Below, piece after piece: positions 38,679 through 47,792 of a stretch of DNA of 52,054 bases. The translations under genes and the position numbers were made by a program. Positions within the stretch are counted from its first letter, which is position 1. Every line of letters starts with the position of its first letter. The stretch spans positions 1-52,054 of the forward strand of contig URYK01000019.1 of NCBI GenBank assembly GCA_900552125.1. Direction: 5' to 3'. This DNA comes from an uncultured Solobacterium sp. (GTDB lineage: Bacteria > Bacillota_I > Bacilli_A > Erysipelotrichales > Erysipelotrichaceae). The notes below the pieces were generated by a model, which worked only from the letters and a program-made list of their open reading frames with translations, made no database searches and was not told the origin of the DNA.

Positions 38679-40829
38679 TTAGTCGATTTCGTACCAGCGA
38701 ATACCATTAGCCTCTAAATCAACAGTAAATGATTCTCCATTTCCTTTATAGATTTTTGTAGTTTGAGGTTCATAAGTATTATTTACAACACAATAACTGT
38801 TTGTGGAAGGATAAACATTAATATCAACATTATAATTTTCTGAATACCATTTTTTCATCTCGTTTTCTTTATGAGCTGCATAGAAGATTGTACGATACAA
38901 TAGACGTGAATTTTCAAAGCTAAAAGGCAATCCATTCAAATAAACAGAACGACCTTTTCCATATTCATTAACTGCTAAATTTATATGCTGATTATTTAAA
39001 CGAATGATTTGAGTTCCAGGAAGTGCATAGACATTGTTTACACATTCTCCCCAATTCTCGTGTTCGAGCTGTTCAGTGATGAAATGTTCCTGACATGCTT
39101 CCCAGTTATATTTATCTGTATGCATTGTAAAACCAAGTTCTTCATCAACGCCTAAAACGTCATATAATGTGAAGAATTTTCCATTTTTTGCACATGCTGT
39201 TGGCTCTCCAACACCAATAAATCCACCACCGTTATCAACATATTTACGTAATGTACTAATTATGATTGGATCAAATTCTTCTCCGCCGCTAAAGGAAGTA
39301 TATGCATCCCCAACATTCAAGACAACATCGATATCATCTAATATATTTGGATTTGCTCGTAAATCTTCAAATGATACAAAGCGAACATCAAATGGGAAAC
39401 CACTTAATGCTTCCATAACTCCTGTATAGGAATAAATCTGTTTATACCAAATGGCATGATGAACCAAATGAGTTCCCCAACGACGAAGTTCACCCCAGCT
39501 ATTTAACACTGCTACATTTAATAATGTATGAGGTGTCTGCTGATTTATATGAGAATATAGCTCTCTAAATTCATCACAGACTTCTGTAATATAGTCAATA
39601 AATTCAGGGAAATCTAAAGCAAGTTTCAAATAACCTCCATATCCTATACGATCAACAGGGGAACGTAGTATTGCACGTCGTGCTGTTACCCAGTTTTCTT
39701 TTGCCTCTTTTAAAGGATTACCTCCTTCATGGAAAGTGTCAGGGAAGAAATAAGGAAGGAAACGACCTTCTGTATATTTAACTCCTTTGATATCTGAAAT
39801 TAGACGAAGTGTTGTTCCTGAGCCAACAGATCCAACAACAGCATCTAAACCAATACTTTCAAAGTATTTCCCAAAAGGTTCTGTTCCAATCCAATGATCC
39901 CCTAAAAACATCATCGCTTCTTTTCCATACTCATGGCAAATATCTACAAACTTCTTCGCAAGCTTTGATACTTCTCGCTGCTGAAAATCCATAAAATCAC
40001 GATATTCTTTAGTTGGAACACAGAAAGTAGAGTTGTTAAATCCTTTATTAATAATAAATTCAGGACGGAAACGATAACCTACTTCTTCTTCAAACTGTTT
40101 CAAAATATAAGGAGAAACTGATGCACTATAACCAAACCAGTCAACAAATTTTTCGCGTGCCAATTCATCAAACTGCAACGTAAACTGATGGAAGAAGGTT
40201 GTAAAACGTACAACATCCACATCATCACGTTCCTGACAGAATTTTCTAAATTTTTCTATAACATATTTTTGTGTTTTTGGTTGACGAACATCAAATGTCA
40301 TCTGATGTTCCTCATCTTGCCAGTCATTTGTCAGAGAATTGTACATGTGTACAGGATCCCAGATTACAAAGGCTAAAAAACTAACAGTATATGCATGATA
40401 TGGAATGGTATCATGGATAATGACTTCACGAGTTGTTTCATCATAATCCCAATCTGTTATAACTGTGTCTGTTGTACGATCAATAACTTCCCACCATCTA
40501 TGAATATCATCAATTGTATTAGGTTTTAATTGATCTTTGTAGAAATGTTTCATGATTTCAATACGCAATTCTGTATCTTTTGCTGTGATAAAATCACTCA
40601 TAAGATACATTTGCTGAATTTCATCTGGATTAGCTTTCGCCCACTCATTGTCTTTTCGAGTTGTATAATACGTAGCATACTGTTTAATATCCATAGAACG
40701 AAGTTCTTCTGGCATGCTTGTTCCATCACAGTCGCGAATTGCATCTGCTTTCCAGCGGTGAATGATATCAATTGTTGCATCAATTACATCTATATCAGTC
40801 GGTACAGTTACATGTCCACTTTTAATCAT
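38679..40829 (-). CDS. lnpA: 1,3-beta-galactosyl-N-acetylhexosamine phosphorylase (GH112)
   Basis: This 716-residue enzyme matches GH112, which phosphorolyses galacto-N-biose (mucin core 1) and/or lacto-N-biose (milk oligosaccharides) to galactose-1-phosphate and an N-acetylhexosamine. Visible marks are MIKSGHVTVPTD, ADAIRDCDGTSMPEELR, VVRFTTFFHQFTLQFDE and AMMFLGDHWIGTEPFG, the last in the active-site region. A related GH112 branch acts on galactosyl-rhamnose, so the exact substrate is open. I start at 40829 (AAGGAGG upstream). Last gene of a dedicated importer operon. nahK, galT and galE are not in the window. Confidence 0.88.
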   Translation of the reverse strand: MIKSGHVTVPTDIDVIDATIDIIHRWKADAIRDCDGTSMPEELRSMDIKQYATYYTTRKDNEWAKANPDEIQQMYLMSDFITAKDTELRIEIMKHFYKDQLKPNTIDDIHRWWEVIDRTTDTVITDWDYDETTREVIIHDTIPYHAYTVSFLAFVIWDPVHMYNSLTNDWQDEEHQMTFDVRQPKTQKYVIEKFRKFCQERDDVDVVRFTTFFHQFTLQFDELAREKFVDWFGYSASVSPYILKQFEEEVGYRFRPEFIINKGFNNSTFCVPTKEYRDFMDFQQREVSKLAKKFVDICHEYGKEAMMFLGDHWIGTEPFGKYFESIGLDAVVGSVGSGTTLRLISDIKGVKYTEGRFLPYFFPDTFHEGGNPLKEAKENWVTARRAILRSPVDRIGYGGYLKLALDFPEFIDYITEVCDEFRELYSHINQQTPHTLLNVAVLNSWGELRRWGTHLVHHAIWYKQIYSYTGVMEALSGFPFDVRFVSFEDLRANPNILDDIDVVLNVGDAYTSFSGGEEFDPIIISTLRKYVDNGGGFIGVGEPTACAKNGKFFTLYDVLGVDEELGFTMHTDKYNWEACQEHFITEQLEHENWGECVNNVYALPGTQIIRLNNQHINLAVNEYGKGRSVYLNGLPFSFENSRLLYRTIFYAAHKENEMKKWYSENYNVDINVYPSTNSYCVVNNTYEPQTTKIYKGNGESFTVDLEANGIRWYEID

Positions 40830-40839
40830 ATAATCCTCC

Positions 40840-41931
40840 TTAATCAATACGATTTTCTGTTTCTACATCATAATAATGAACTTTGCTAAGATCCATTGTT
40901 AATGATAAATGCTTATTAGTTCCTGGTTCTAAACGAGATGCCACCTTAGCAATCATTGGCTGTCCTAATATAGAGCCATGCAAAATATATTCATGTCCTA
41001 AAAGTTCAGCAACTTCAATTTCAAAATCAAAACGAGCACTAGGATAAGTATCCGCAACAATTCCTTCTCCATATAAATCTTCAGGACGAATACCCATTAT
41101 GATTTCTTTTCCTTCATAGGAAGCTAATTTAGATACAAACATCTCAGGAAGATCAATTTTCATATCGTTAATGATAAATTGTTTATTACGATAAACACCT
41201 TTCACAAAGTTTGTCGCAGGAGAGCCTAGGAATCCAGCTACAAACATATTAGCAGGATTATTGTAAATTTCTTTTGGTGAACCAATCTGCTGAATATACC
41301 CACCCTTCATTACAACGATACGATCTGCCATTGTCATCGCTTCTGTCTGATCATGTGTTACATAAATCGTTGTAGCACCGATACGTTCATGCAACTTAAT
41401 GATTTCACTACGCATCTGCACACGTAGTTTTGCATCTAAGTTTGACAAAGGTTCGTCCATCAGGAATACTTTCGCATTACGAACGATAGCACGACCTAAG
41501 GCAACACGCTGTCTTTGTCCCCCTGATAAAGCTTTTGGCTTACGATCTAGATACTGCTCAATTTCCAGAATTCTAGCCGCTTCTTTAACACGTTTATCTA
41601 TTTCATCTTTTGGAATTTTTCTTAATTTTAAGCCAAATGCCATATTTTCATATACTGTCATGTGAGGATATAAGGCATAAGATTGAAATACCATGGCAAT
41701 ATCACGGTCTTTAGGCTCAATATCATTCATTCTTTTTCCATCAATATAGAAATCCCCTTTTGTAATATCTTCCAATCCTGCAATCATACGTAATGTAGTA
41801 GACTTACCGCAGCCAGATGGACCAACGAAAACAATAAACTCCTTATCCTTGATTTCCAAATTGAAATCAAATACCGCCTGTACATTATTATCATATACCT
41901 TATCTATATGTTGTAAAGAAATATCAGCCAT
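40840..41931 (-). CDS. sugar ABC transporter ATPase (MsmK/UgpC type)
   Basis: The 363-residue protein has Walker A GPSGCGKSTTLRMI, the signature LSGGQRQRVALGRA, Walker B VFLMDEPLSNLDAKLR and a C-terminal TOBE domain (about residues 235-363) with GIRPEDLYG. It energises the CUT1 permeases encoded upstream. Many Firmicutes use one shared MsmK for several importers; here an ATPase is within the operon. It starts 13 bp after the small membrane protein gene, with GGAGGG, and ends 10 bp before lnpA. Confidence 0.9.
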   Translation of the reverse strand: MADISLQHIDKVYDNNVQAVFDFNLEIKDKEFIVFVGPSGCGKSTTLRMIAGLEDITKGDFYIDGKRMNDIEPKDRDIAMVFQSYALYPHMTVYENMAFGLKLRKIPKDEIDKRVKEAARILEIEQYLDRKPKALSGGQRQRVALGRAIVRNAKVFLMDEPLSNLDAKLRVQMRSEIIKLHERIGATTIYVTHDQTEAMTMADRIVVMKGGYIQQIGSPKEIYNNPANMFVAGFLGSPATNFVKGVYRNKQFIINDMKIDLPEMFVSKLASYEGKEIIMGIRPEDLYGEGIVADTYPSARFDFEIEVAELLGHEYILHGSILGQPMIAKVASRLEPGTNKHLSLTMDLSKVHYYDVETENRID

Positions 41932-41944
41932 ACTTTAAACCCTC

Positions 41945-42118
41945 CTACTTGTGTTTTCTGTTGTAAAGAAACAACTGTGTTAATAAGCCAATCAATCCAA
42001 CAATTTCTATTCCTAAATTAGTTAAACTGACTGTTTTTTGTGCCCAGATGATCAATCCTAAAAAGAAAAAGAATAATATCACCATGATAATAGTCTGTAA
42101 TTTATTTGTTTCTCTCAT
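41945..42118 (-). CDS. small two-helix membrane protein inside the importer operon
   Basis: A 57-codon frame starts with ATG at 42118 nine bases after the permease stop and ends 13 bp before the ATPase start. Residues 9-25 (TIIMVILFFFFLGLIIW) and about 32-52 (TNLGIEIVGLIGLLTQLFLY) are hydrophobic, with a charged start (MRETNK) and a basic end (NRKHK). This fits a two-helix membrane protein. The upstream site (AGGGA) is modest; tight spacing on both sides supports translation. No known family. It may be an importer accessory subunit. Confidence 0.65.
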   Translation of the reverse strand: MRETNKLQTIIMVILFFFFLGLIIWAQKTVSLTNLGIEIVGLIGLLTQLFLYNRKHK

Positions 42119-42127
42119 ATATAATCC

Positions 42128-42991
42128 CTACTCTTTCATCCCGCCAAGACTCATACCTTGCGTTAATTTTTTCTGTACACAAATGTACAATATCAGCGTA
42201 GGTATCATGACAATAACAAGACCTGCATACATAACACCAAAGTTTGCTTGACTACGTGAATCAGCCATCAAATATTTAACACCGACAGCCAATGTTGCAT
42301 TTTCTTTATCCATGAACGTAAAGGCAATAACGTATTCATTCCAGAAAGCCAAGAATTGAAATAAAATAACAGTAATAATACTAGGACGAGCCATAGGAAT
42401 CATAATTTTGGTCATTGTTTTGAAATAACCACATCCGTCAATGCGTGCTGCTTCTTCATAACCTTTAGGCAATGTTTTGAAATACCCTGTTAATAAATAA
42501 ATGGTAAAAGGAAGTGCTGTTGCAGCATATACGACCGCCAACCAGAATTTATTATTTAAGAAGAAATCAGTACCTAATGCAAGGTCTGCATTAAACAACA
42601 TAAGAAAAATCGGTAAAACGATATAGTTTACATTGACAAACAGACCTGCCATAAATAATGCATTGAAGAATTTCTTTCCAACAAATGTAAAACGTGCCAG
42701 AACATAAGATGCCGGTAAGGCAACTACTAATAAGATAATCAATGCCAAAGCTGTAACAATTACAGTATTCATCAGATAATCTCCCATACGGGCTTTCTGA
42801 AAAGCATCGACAAAGTTTGACCACATTAATTGCTGAGGAAGGTCGAAAGGATTACCACTAACCAGTTCCCCTTGAGTCTTTAAGCTTGCCAGACATACCC
42901 AAATAATAGGAACAATAATTGAAATTGCTAACGTGATCAATGCCACATAGACAAAGATTCTATAAATAGAAAACTTCTTTTCTTTTTTCAT
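42128..42991 (-). CDS. sugar ABC permease, MalG-like (CUT1)
   Basis: The 287-residue protein has six predicted membrane helices and the EAA loop (GYEEAARIDGCGYFKTMTKI MIPMARPS in two parts) that docks on the ATPase. It ends in SLGGMKE, typical of MalG-type permeases. With the 293-residue partner it forms the channel for the disaccharide. 11 bp downstream of the MalF-like gene. A small-protein gene follows after 9 bp. Confidence 0.9.
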   Translation of the reverse strand: MKKEKKFSIYRIFVYVALITLAISIIVPIIWVCLASLKTQGELVSGNPFDLPQQLMWSNFVDAFQKARMGDYLMNTVIVTALALIILLVVALPASYVLARFTFVGKKFFNALFMAGLFVNVNYIVLPIFLMLFNADLALGTDFFLNNKFWLAVVYAATALPFTIYLLTGYFKTLPKGYEEAARIDGCGYFKTMTKIMIPMARPSIITVILFQFLAFWNEYVIAFTFMDKENATLAVGVKYLMADSRSQANFGVMYAGLVIVMIPTLILYICVQKKLTQGMSLGGMKE

Positions 42992-43002
42992 GTGTGCACC
43001 TC

Positions 43003-43884
43003 CTAGTATTCAAGAACTTCGCGTTCAGTTACTTTATTAATTAATGCAGATAAAGCAAAAGATACAATGAAGATCATCGCTCCGATTGCCATACCAAAGC
43101 CATATTTACCAGCAAATGCATTATTATACATATAGTTTAATACAGACTCAGAACCTAAGTTACCCTGTGTAGTCAGCTGAATAAACATAAAACTCAAGTT
43201 AATCGTTGAAATAACAAAGAATGTTAAAGTTGTACGAATATTATTCCAAATCAAAGGCAAAGTAATCATAAAGAACTGCTGAATCTTACTAGCTCCTTCA
43301 AGACTGGCTGCTTCATATAAGTTCTCTGGAATACTTGACATACTTGACATATACATAACCATATAATACCCGATAGCCTGCCATACCAATGCAGCGATAA
43401 TCGCATAATTTATTATATCTGGATTTCCCATCCACTGCTGCTGCAGACCTCCTAATCCAATCATTGCCAGAAATGAATTTAAGATACCATTTGATGGTGC
43501 ATAGATTGCGGAGAAGATACCTGCAATAACAACAATACTTAAAATGTTAGGAATATAGAATATAACACGGAAGAAGTTTTTTCCTTTAAATTCTTCACGT
43601 GTCAGTAATGTCGCAAACAATACGGCAAGTACCAAAGTGATAATTGTTATTAATACAACATATAAGATAGTATTCTGCATAGCCTCTATAAAGCGCTCAT
43701 CTGCTAATAGTGTCTTAAAGTTAAACAATCCACAGAAAGTAGCATCACTGACAAAATTTGCTTTTTGAAAAAATGCCGTTTTAAATACTTCAAATGTAGG
43801 AATGACCATAAAGATAAATACTAGAATTACTGCTGGCGCAAGACAGGCAAATATAAATCTAGACTTTGCTTTCTTTTTGTTCAT
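43003..43884 (-). CDS. sugar ABC permease, MalF-like (CUT1)
   Basis: The 293-residue protein has six predicted membrane helices and the EAA motif (NLYEAASLEGASKIQQFFMI, then TLPLIWNN). It pairs with the MalG-like permease. An unusually strong hairpin with a T-tail lies between the binding-protein gene and this one. The ATG at 43884 has AAGGGAG upstream. Confidence 0.9.
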   Translation of the reverse strand: MNKKKAKSRFIFACLAPAVILVFIFMVIPTFEVFKTAFFQKANFVSDATFCGLFNFKTLLADERFIEAMQNTILYVVLITIITLVLAVLFATLLTREEFKGKNFFRVIFYIPNILSIVVIAGIFSAIYAPSNGILNSFLAMIGLGGLQQQWMGNPDIINYAIIAALVWQAIGYYMVMYMSSMSSIPENLYEAASLEGASKIQQFFMITLPLIWNNIRTTLTFFVISTINLSFMFIQLTTQGNLGSESVLNYMYNNAFAGKYGFGMAIGAMIFIVSFALSALINKVTEREVLEY

Positions 43885-43905
43885 ATCATATTCGCTCCCT
43901 TTCTT

Positions 43906-43939
43906 CTAAAAAGCGATGAGCAATAAATCGCTCATCGCT
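43906..43939 (-). terminator. intra-operon terminator/attenuator after the binding-protein gene
   Basis: AGCGATGAGC (10 bp) pairs perfectly with GCTCATCGCT around an 8-nt loop, followed on the minus strand by TTTTT. It probably lets most transcripts stop after the binding-protein gene and stabilises that mRNA. Confidence 0.75.
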
Positions 43940-43962
43940 AATGAATCCATACTGCTTTTAAT

Positions 43963-45294
43963 TTATTTTGTTTCTAAAGGATTAGCTGCTAAAGTTTTCC
44001 AAGCTTCAGATAATGATTTCTGATAATCTTCTTTACTAATTTTACCAGTAGCTAAATCATCAATCTGCCCAAATAATGTAGCTTTTACATCGAAATCAGG
44101 TAAATTGTTTGTGTTATAAGCGCCAAATGCTCCAAATGCAGGTGTTGCATTTTCATAAATGCTGAAGAATTCTTTTGTATATCCATCTTCCATTTTTGAA
44201 ACACGATCCATCATATCAGTTGTAGGTACGATATTTCCGCTTTCCTGCATGATTTTAACTCCTTCATCAGAGTAAATAAACTCTAAGAATTTTTTTGCAT
44301 CATCTGGATTAGCTGCCTGTGCTGGAATCCAAATCTGTTCTGTCATAGAACCAACAAAGCGTTCTCCATCTTTTTCATCAGCTGGTAGTGGCATTAATCC
44401 CCAATGGAAATCTTCAGGTGTAGTTTTTGCCATTTCATTAACTACCCAGTCACCATTTGGCATAAATAAAGCTTTTCCATCAATAACTGCCTGCTGATTT
44501 ACTGTGAAGTTATCACCAGAGTTTGCATTTGATACAGTATCTGCAAATAAGTTTTCACTGCTTACTAATTGAGCAATTTTATCAATTACAGCTTTTCCTT
44601 CTTTTGTATCCCAGACACCTTCTTTATAGTTTAATACATTAAATAGGAAGTCTTCTCCACCAGCCTGTTTCAATAAAGCGTTCATTGTATTATCAAAATA
44701 TCCACTTGTTGGATAAGTAAACAATGCGATACCATCAGCTTTTGCTTGTTTTCCTAATTCCCAGAATTCATCCCAAGTTGTAGGCAATGCATATTTTTTA
44801 CCTTCACCAATCAGTTCTGTATTATAGAAGAATCCAGCTGGAGTTGTTTTTAAAGGTAATAAATAAGATTTTCCATCTCCATAATACTGAACTATACGAC
44901 TATCTTTATAAGATTTGTCTAAATCAATTTTTTCAACTACATCAGAAATATCTAACACTTGTTTAGTATTTAACTGTGTTTCTGTAAACTGACTAGGTTG
45001 TCCTAAGTTATAGTAAACAATGTCTGAATATTGCCCTGTAGCATTCTCTTTGTTTAATACGCTAGGAAGATCTTTTTCAAAACGTAGCTGTACATCTATA
45101 TCTGGATTTGCTTTTTCAAAAGCTTCCGCCAGTTTTGTAAATACTTCTTCACCATTCCCTCCAGAAAATGAATCAAACTTTAATACTCGTTTGTCCCCTT
45201 CTTTAGCAGAATCTTTCTCAGAATTTGAAGAACATCCTGCTATCATTGTTGTTGCCATCGCTAAAGTTAACGATGCCGTTAGTAATTTTTTCAT
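43963..45294 (-). CDS. sugar ABC transporter substrate-binding lipoprotein
   Basis: The 443-residue protein has a lipoprotein signal (MKKLLTASLTLAMATTMIAG then Cys at 21) and a CUT1-type binding fold (FDSFSGGNGEEVFTKLAEAF at the start, GKALFMPNGDWVVNEMAK in the second lobe). Likely ligand galacto-N-biose/lacto-N-biose, from the operon's GH112 enzyme; sequence alone does not show it. Start at 45294 after GAGGAGG. It is first in the operon, behind a cre-overlapping promoter, opposite an AraC regulator. Confidence 0.9.
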   Translation of the reverse strand: MKKLLTASLTLAMATTMIAGCSSNSEKDSAKEGDKRVLKFDSFSGGNGEEVFTKLAEAFEKANPDIDVQLRFEKDLPSVLNKENATGQYSDIVYYNLGQPSQFTETQLNTKQVLDISDVVEKIDLDKSYKDSRIVQYYGDGKSYLLPLKTTPAGFFYNTELIGEGKKYALPTTWDEFWELGKQAKADGIALFTYPTSGYFDNTMNALLKQAGGEDFLFNVLNYKEGVWDTKEGKAVIDKIAQLVSSENLFADTVSNANSGDNFTVNQQAVIDGKALFMPNGDWVVNEMAKTTPEDFHWGLMPLPADEKDGERFVGSMTEQIWIPAQAANPDDAKKFLEFIYSDEGVKIMQESGNIVPTTDMMDRVSKMEDGYTKEFFSIYENATPAFGAFGAYNTNNLPDFDVKATLFGQIDDLATGKISKEDYQKSLSEAWKTLAANPLETK

Positions 45295-45341
45295 ACTAAA
45301 TAAGCCTCCTCATCTGTCCTAGTACTTCTTTTTATAGTTTA

Positions 45342-45370
45342 AGTATAGTAAAATGTAAGCGTTTTTTCAA
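45342..45370 (-). promoter_or_regulatory. promoter of the GH112 importer operon with partial cre site
   Basis: On the minus strand TTGAAA (45370-45365), 17 bp, TATACT (45347-45342). The spacer contains AACGCTTACA, the right half of a cre site; the left half is imperfect. The AraC-family gene starts about 100 bp away on the other strand and probably acts here. Confidence 0.65.
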
Positions 45371-45472
45371 TCGTTTAATTGCGCTGAACTTTAGAAATAT
45401 TGTGCTATTAACAATATTGATAATTAAATTTGTATCATGTATACTTAAATCATAAGACAAAGGGGACATTAT

Positions 45473-46294
45473 ATGAGTACAGAACAATTTATTTATGAAC
45501 AGAAAAAATTTGAAGAATCCTGTCAGCTTCTCTATATCACACAATCCTCCTATGACCAGGAATGGAATTCAAAGCTACATACACATTCATGCGCCGAAAT
45601 TTTTTATGTAACTCGTGGAAAAGGTCATTTTTATCTAGGAACAAGATGTTATGATGTTTTTGAAGATGATCTTGTTATTGTCAATCCAAACGTAACGCAT
45701 ACTGAGCAAGGTATGAGAAATACAAATTTTGAATATATTGTTATGGGAATTGATGGATTAACCTTTACTCACAATAACGAAGACCCTCAGGAATTACAGC
45801 GATATAACTTTTATGAAAATAAACATGAATTTTTATACTACCTTAAAACCATGTTACTGGAAGTAAAAAACAAAGATCCAGAGTACCAGATTGTAGTAAA
45901 CAATCTTTTACAGATAATGATTGTCAATCTCTTTCGTCGCACTCAGGTAAAATGGCATGTTTATCAGGAAAACAATGTAAATAAGGACTGTCTTTTTATT
46001 GAAAAATATATTGATTCACATTTTAAAGAAGATATTACTTTAGATACACTAAGTAAAATCACCTATTTGAGTAAATATCATATCGTCCACGCTTTTAAAA
46101 AATATAAGGGTATTTCACCTATAAACTATGTAAATGAAAAAAGAATTCAGGAGGCATGTTTTCTATTAACAAATACAAATCTTCATATTAATGAAATATC
46201 ACAGATTGTAGGCTTTTCCAGTCCCTCCTATTTTACTCAGGCATTTAAACGTAGTTTACACCAGTCACCACTTCAATATCGCAAAACTCGCTGA
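45473..46294 (+). CDS. AraC-family transcriptional regulator
   Basis: The 273-residue protein has an N-terminal cupin sensor (LHTHSCAEIFYVTRGKGHFY) and a C-terminal double helix-turn-helix (about residues 175-273: ITLDTLSKITYLSKYHIVHA, then FKKYKGISPINY, and IVGFSSPSYFTQAFKR). It is divergent from the importer/GH112 operon, the usual position for an activator responding to the sugar. The ATG at 45473 is preceded by AAAGGGGA. The stop overlaps a weak hairpin that may terminate it. Confidence 0.92.
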   Translation: MSTEQFIYEQKKFEESCQLLYITQSSYDQEWNSKLHTHSCAEIFYVTRGKGHFYLGTRCYDVFEDDLVIVNPNVTHTEQGMRNTNFEYIVMGIDGLTFTHNNEDPQELQRYNFYENKHEFLYYLKTMLLEVKNKDPEYQIVVNNLLQIMIVNLFRRTQVKWHVYQENNVNKDCLFIEKYIDSHFKEDITLDTLSKITYLSKYHIVHAFKKYKGISPINYVNEKRIQEACFLLTNTNLHINEISQIVGFSSPSYFTQAFKRSLHQSPLQYRKTR

Positions 46295-46316
46295 TTTATG
46301 TGTAATCAGTGTCTTT
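46291..46316 (+). terminator. weak terminator of the AraC gene
   Basis: CTGATT pairs with AATCAG (46291-46296 with 46304-46309), followed by TGTCTTTA. The stem is short and the T-tract is interrupted. Confidence 0.35.
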
Positions 46317-46590
46317 ATATTTAATTTCATGTAGTATCGTTGAAATTTTCTAAAGTTAATACAAACATAGTTCTTAAGATGAATGATATTTTCTTATATT
46401 CCTGAATACAATTAACAAGATATTATTTAATAAAACATGCTATATAATATTTATTAAAATAAAGAAACTTCAGTAAAACCAAACACTGTTCCGAGTAACT
46501 TATCCACATTTTGTTTATGATAATATATGGTATCAAAATACGAGAGAACTAGTAGAATTACTAGAATATTTTCAAAAAAATCAAGATAAT

Positions 46591-46862
46591 TCACTTCCTA
46601 TGCTTCAGATTATAGTGAATTCCCACATGTTTGATCTTCTTATCTTTGATATTCAGATTTGCCAATAACATACTTTCCTTGTTCATGCTTGAATAGTTAA
46701 TAACATAAATGGTAATTTTTCCAATGGCACATCTTCAAACTCTTTCATTGTGCTTTTGATAATATAAGCTAATACTAGCTTATAGCTTATAATGATTTTT
46801 ACTTGCCAGTCATGATTTTCTCTTAGTTTTTCACCTGACTTCTTTTTTTTTAGACACCTTTT
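46591..46862 (-). pseudogene. decayed gene of unknown identity
   Basis: The minus strand reads as protein in two adjoining frames. One gives GEKLRENHDWQVKIIISYKL, VLAYIIKSTMKEFEDVPLEK and LPFMLLTIQA then stop. The second, one frame over, gives MNKESMLLANLNIKDKKIKH and VGIHYNLKHRK then stop. Together they look like the C-terminal part of one protein broken by a frameshift near 46700. I recognise no family. The remaining 46295-46590 holds no frame that I trust. Confidence 0.4.
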
Positions 46863-46937
46863 CCTTTAAACTAGATTCATATATACATACGTATAGAAAG
46901 TCGGAAACTCTTAAATATCTTTTAAAAAAAGTTAGAA

Positions 46938-46984
46938 AAAAGCTATAACTTATAGAATTATAAATTCAATAAATTATAGCTTTT
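46938..46984 (-). terminator. terminator after the PHP phosphatase gene
   Basis: AAAAGCTATAA pairs perfectly with TTATAGCTTTT (11 bp); on the minus strand Ts continue. Confidence 0.75.
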
Positions 46985-47004
46985 AAATTACTATATAGCT
47001 TGAT

Positions 47005-47781
47005 TTATTTAAACTTTAGTTCTTTACGAAATTTCAAGGGTATTCCTTCTATTATCTCATTTACTGTTTCATAACATGCAAAATCCGCATATTTATCAGG
47101 TGTATGAGCATCTAATCCATATACAACCTCTATGTCATACTGTGATACGACTTCCCAAAATTTACGATATGGGTATGTATAGCGATACTCATCACCTATT
47201 TGTCTTTTCCCATAACGCAATCCATTTAGATTTAGTTCCAGCAATGCATGATTTCGTTCAGCACTCTGACATATTTTATGTGCAGTTTTTTCACACGCTT
47301 CATTCCATTCTTCTTTGCTAAACATAAATAAATCTGGATGTGCAACAATATCTACTAGTCCATCATCGCATGCTTTCGCAACCTGTTCACCGTAAAGCAA
47401 TGTATCTTCATCTTTATGGTTCATATAGAAGTCTATTTGCTTTACCGCATATTCATGCTCTCCTAATATCATGAAATCTACTAAATTACGATATTCTTTA
47501 ATCTCATCTAAAAAATCCTCAAAATATTCAATTTCCAATCCTAACCGTATTTCAATCTGATCCTTATATTTTTCCTGTAAAAAGTGAACACTCTGTACAT
47601 AATCATTAAACTCATCCTTACGCATACGTTCTCCTTCTACATATCCGTTTTCATAAGGAGCATGATCAGAAAACCCTATGCAGGTATAACCATTTTTAAT
47701 TGCCTGTTTAACGTATTCTTCATCTTCCCCGCTTGCATGTCCGCAACGCTTCGTATGACTATGATAATTAAATCTCTGCAT
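47005..47781 (-). CDS. hisK: PHP-family histidinol-phosphatase
   Basis: The 258-residue PHP-domain protein has NYHSHTKRCGHASGE (metal His cluster), IGFSDHAPYEN, GLEIEYFED, LGEHEY, VAHPDLFMF and YGLDAHTPDKYAD, which together give the trinuclear metal site. The family hydrolyses histidinol phosphate in histidine synthesis. No other his gene is near, so another phosphoester substrate is possible. It follows the YitT gene by 11 bp, apparently one transcript. Confidence 0.83.
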   Translation of the reverse strand: MQRFNYHSHTKRCGHASGEDEEYVKQAIKNGYTCIGFSDHAPYENGYVEGERMRKDEFNDYVQSVHFLQEKYKDQIEIRLGLEIEYFEDFLDEIKEYRNLVDFMILGEHEYAVKQIDFYMNHKDEDTLLYGEQVAKACDDGLVDIVAHPDLFMFSKEEWNEACEKTAHKICQSAERNHALLELNLNGLRYGKRQIGDEYRYTYPYRKFWEVVSQYDIEVVYGLDAHTPDKYADFACYETVNEIIEGIPLKFRKELKFK

Positions 47782-47792
47782 TTTCCTCTCTC

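Noticed and set aside
46500..46508. Perfect DnaA box TTATCCACA as an origin element
   Set aside because: It is single, next to decayed coding DNA, and about one such word is expected by chance in 52 kb. Another copy at 29046-29054 is inside a gene.
46500..46660. Plus-strand protein-like reading (VTYPHFVYDNIW...)
   Set aside because: The opposite strand gives better, longer continuous text across a frameshift in the overlapping stretch, so the plus reading is probably a shadow.
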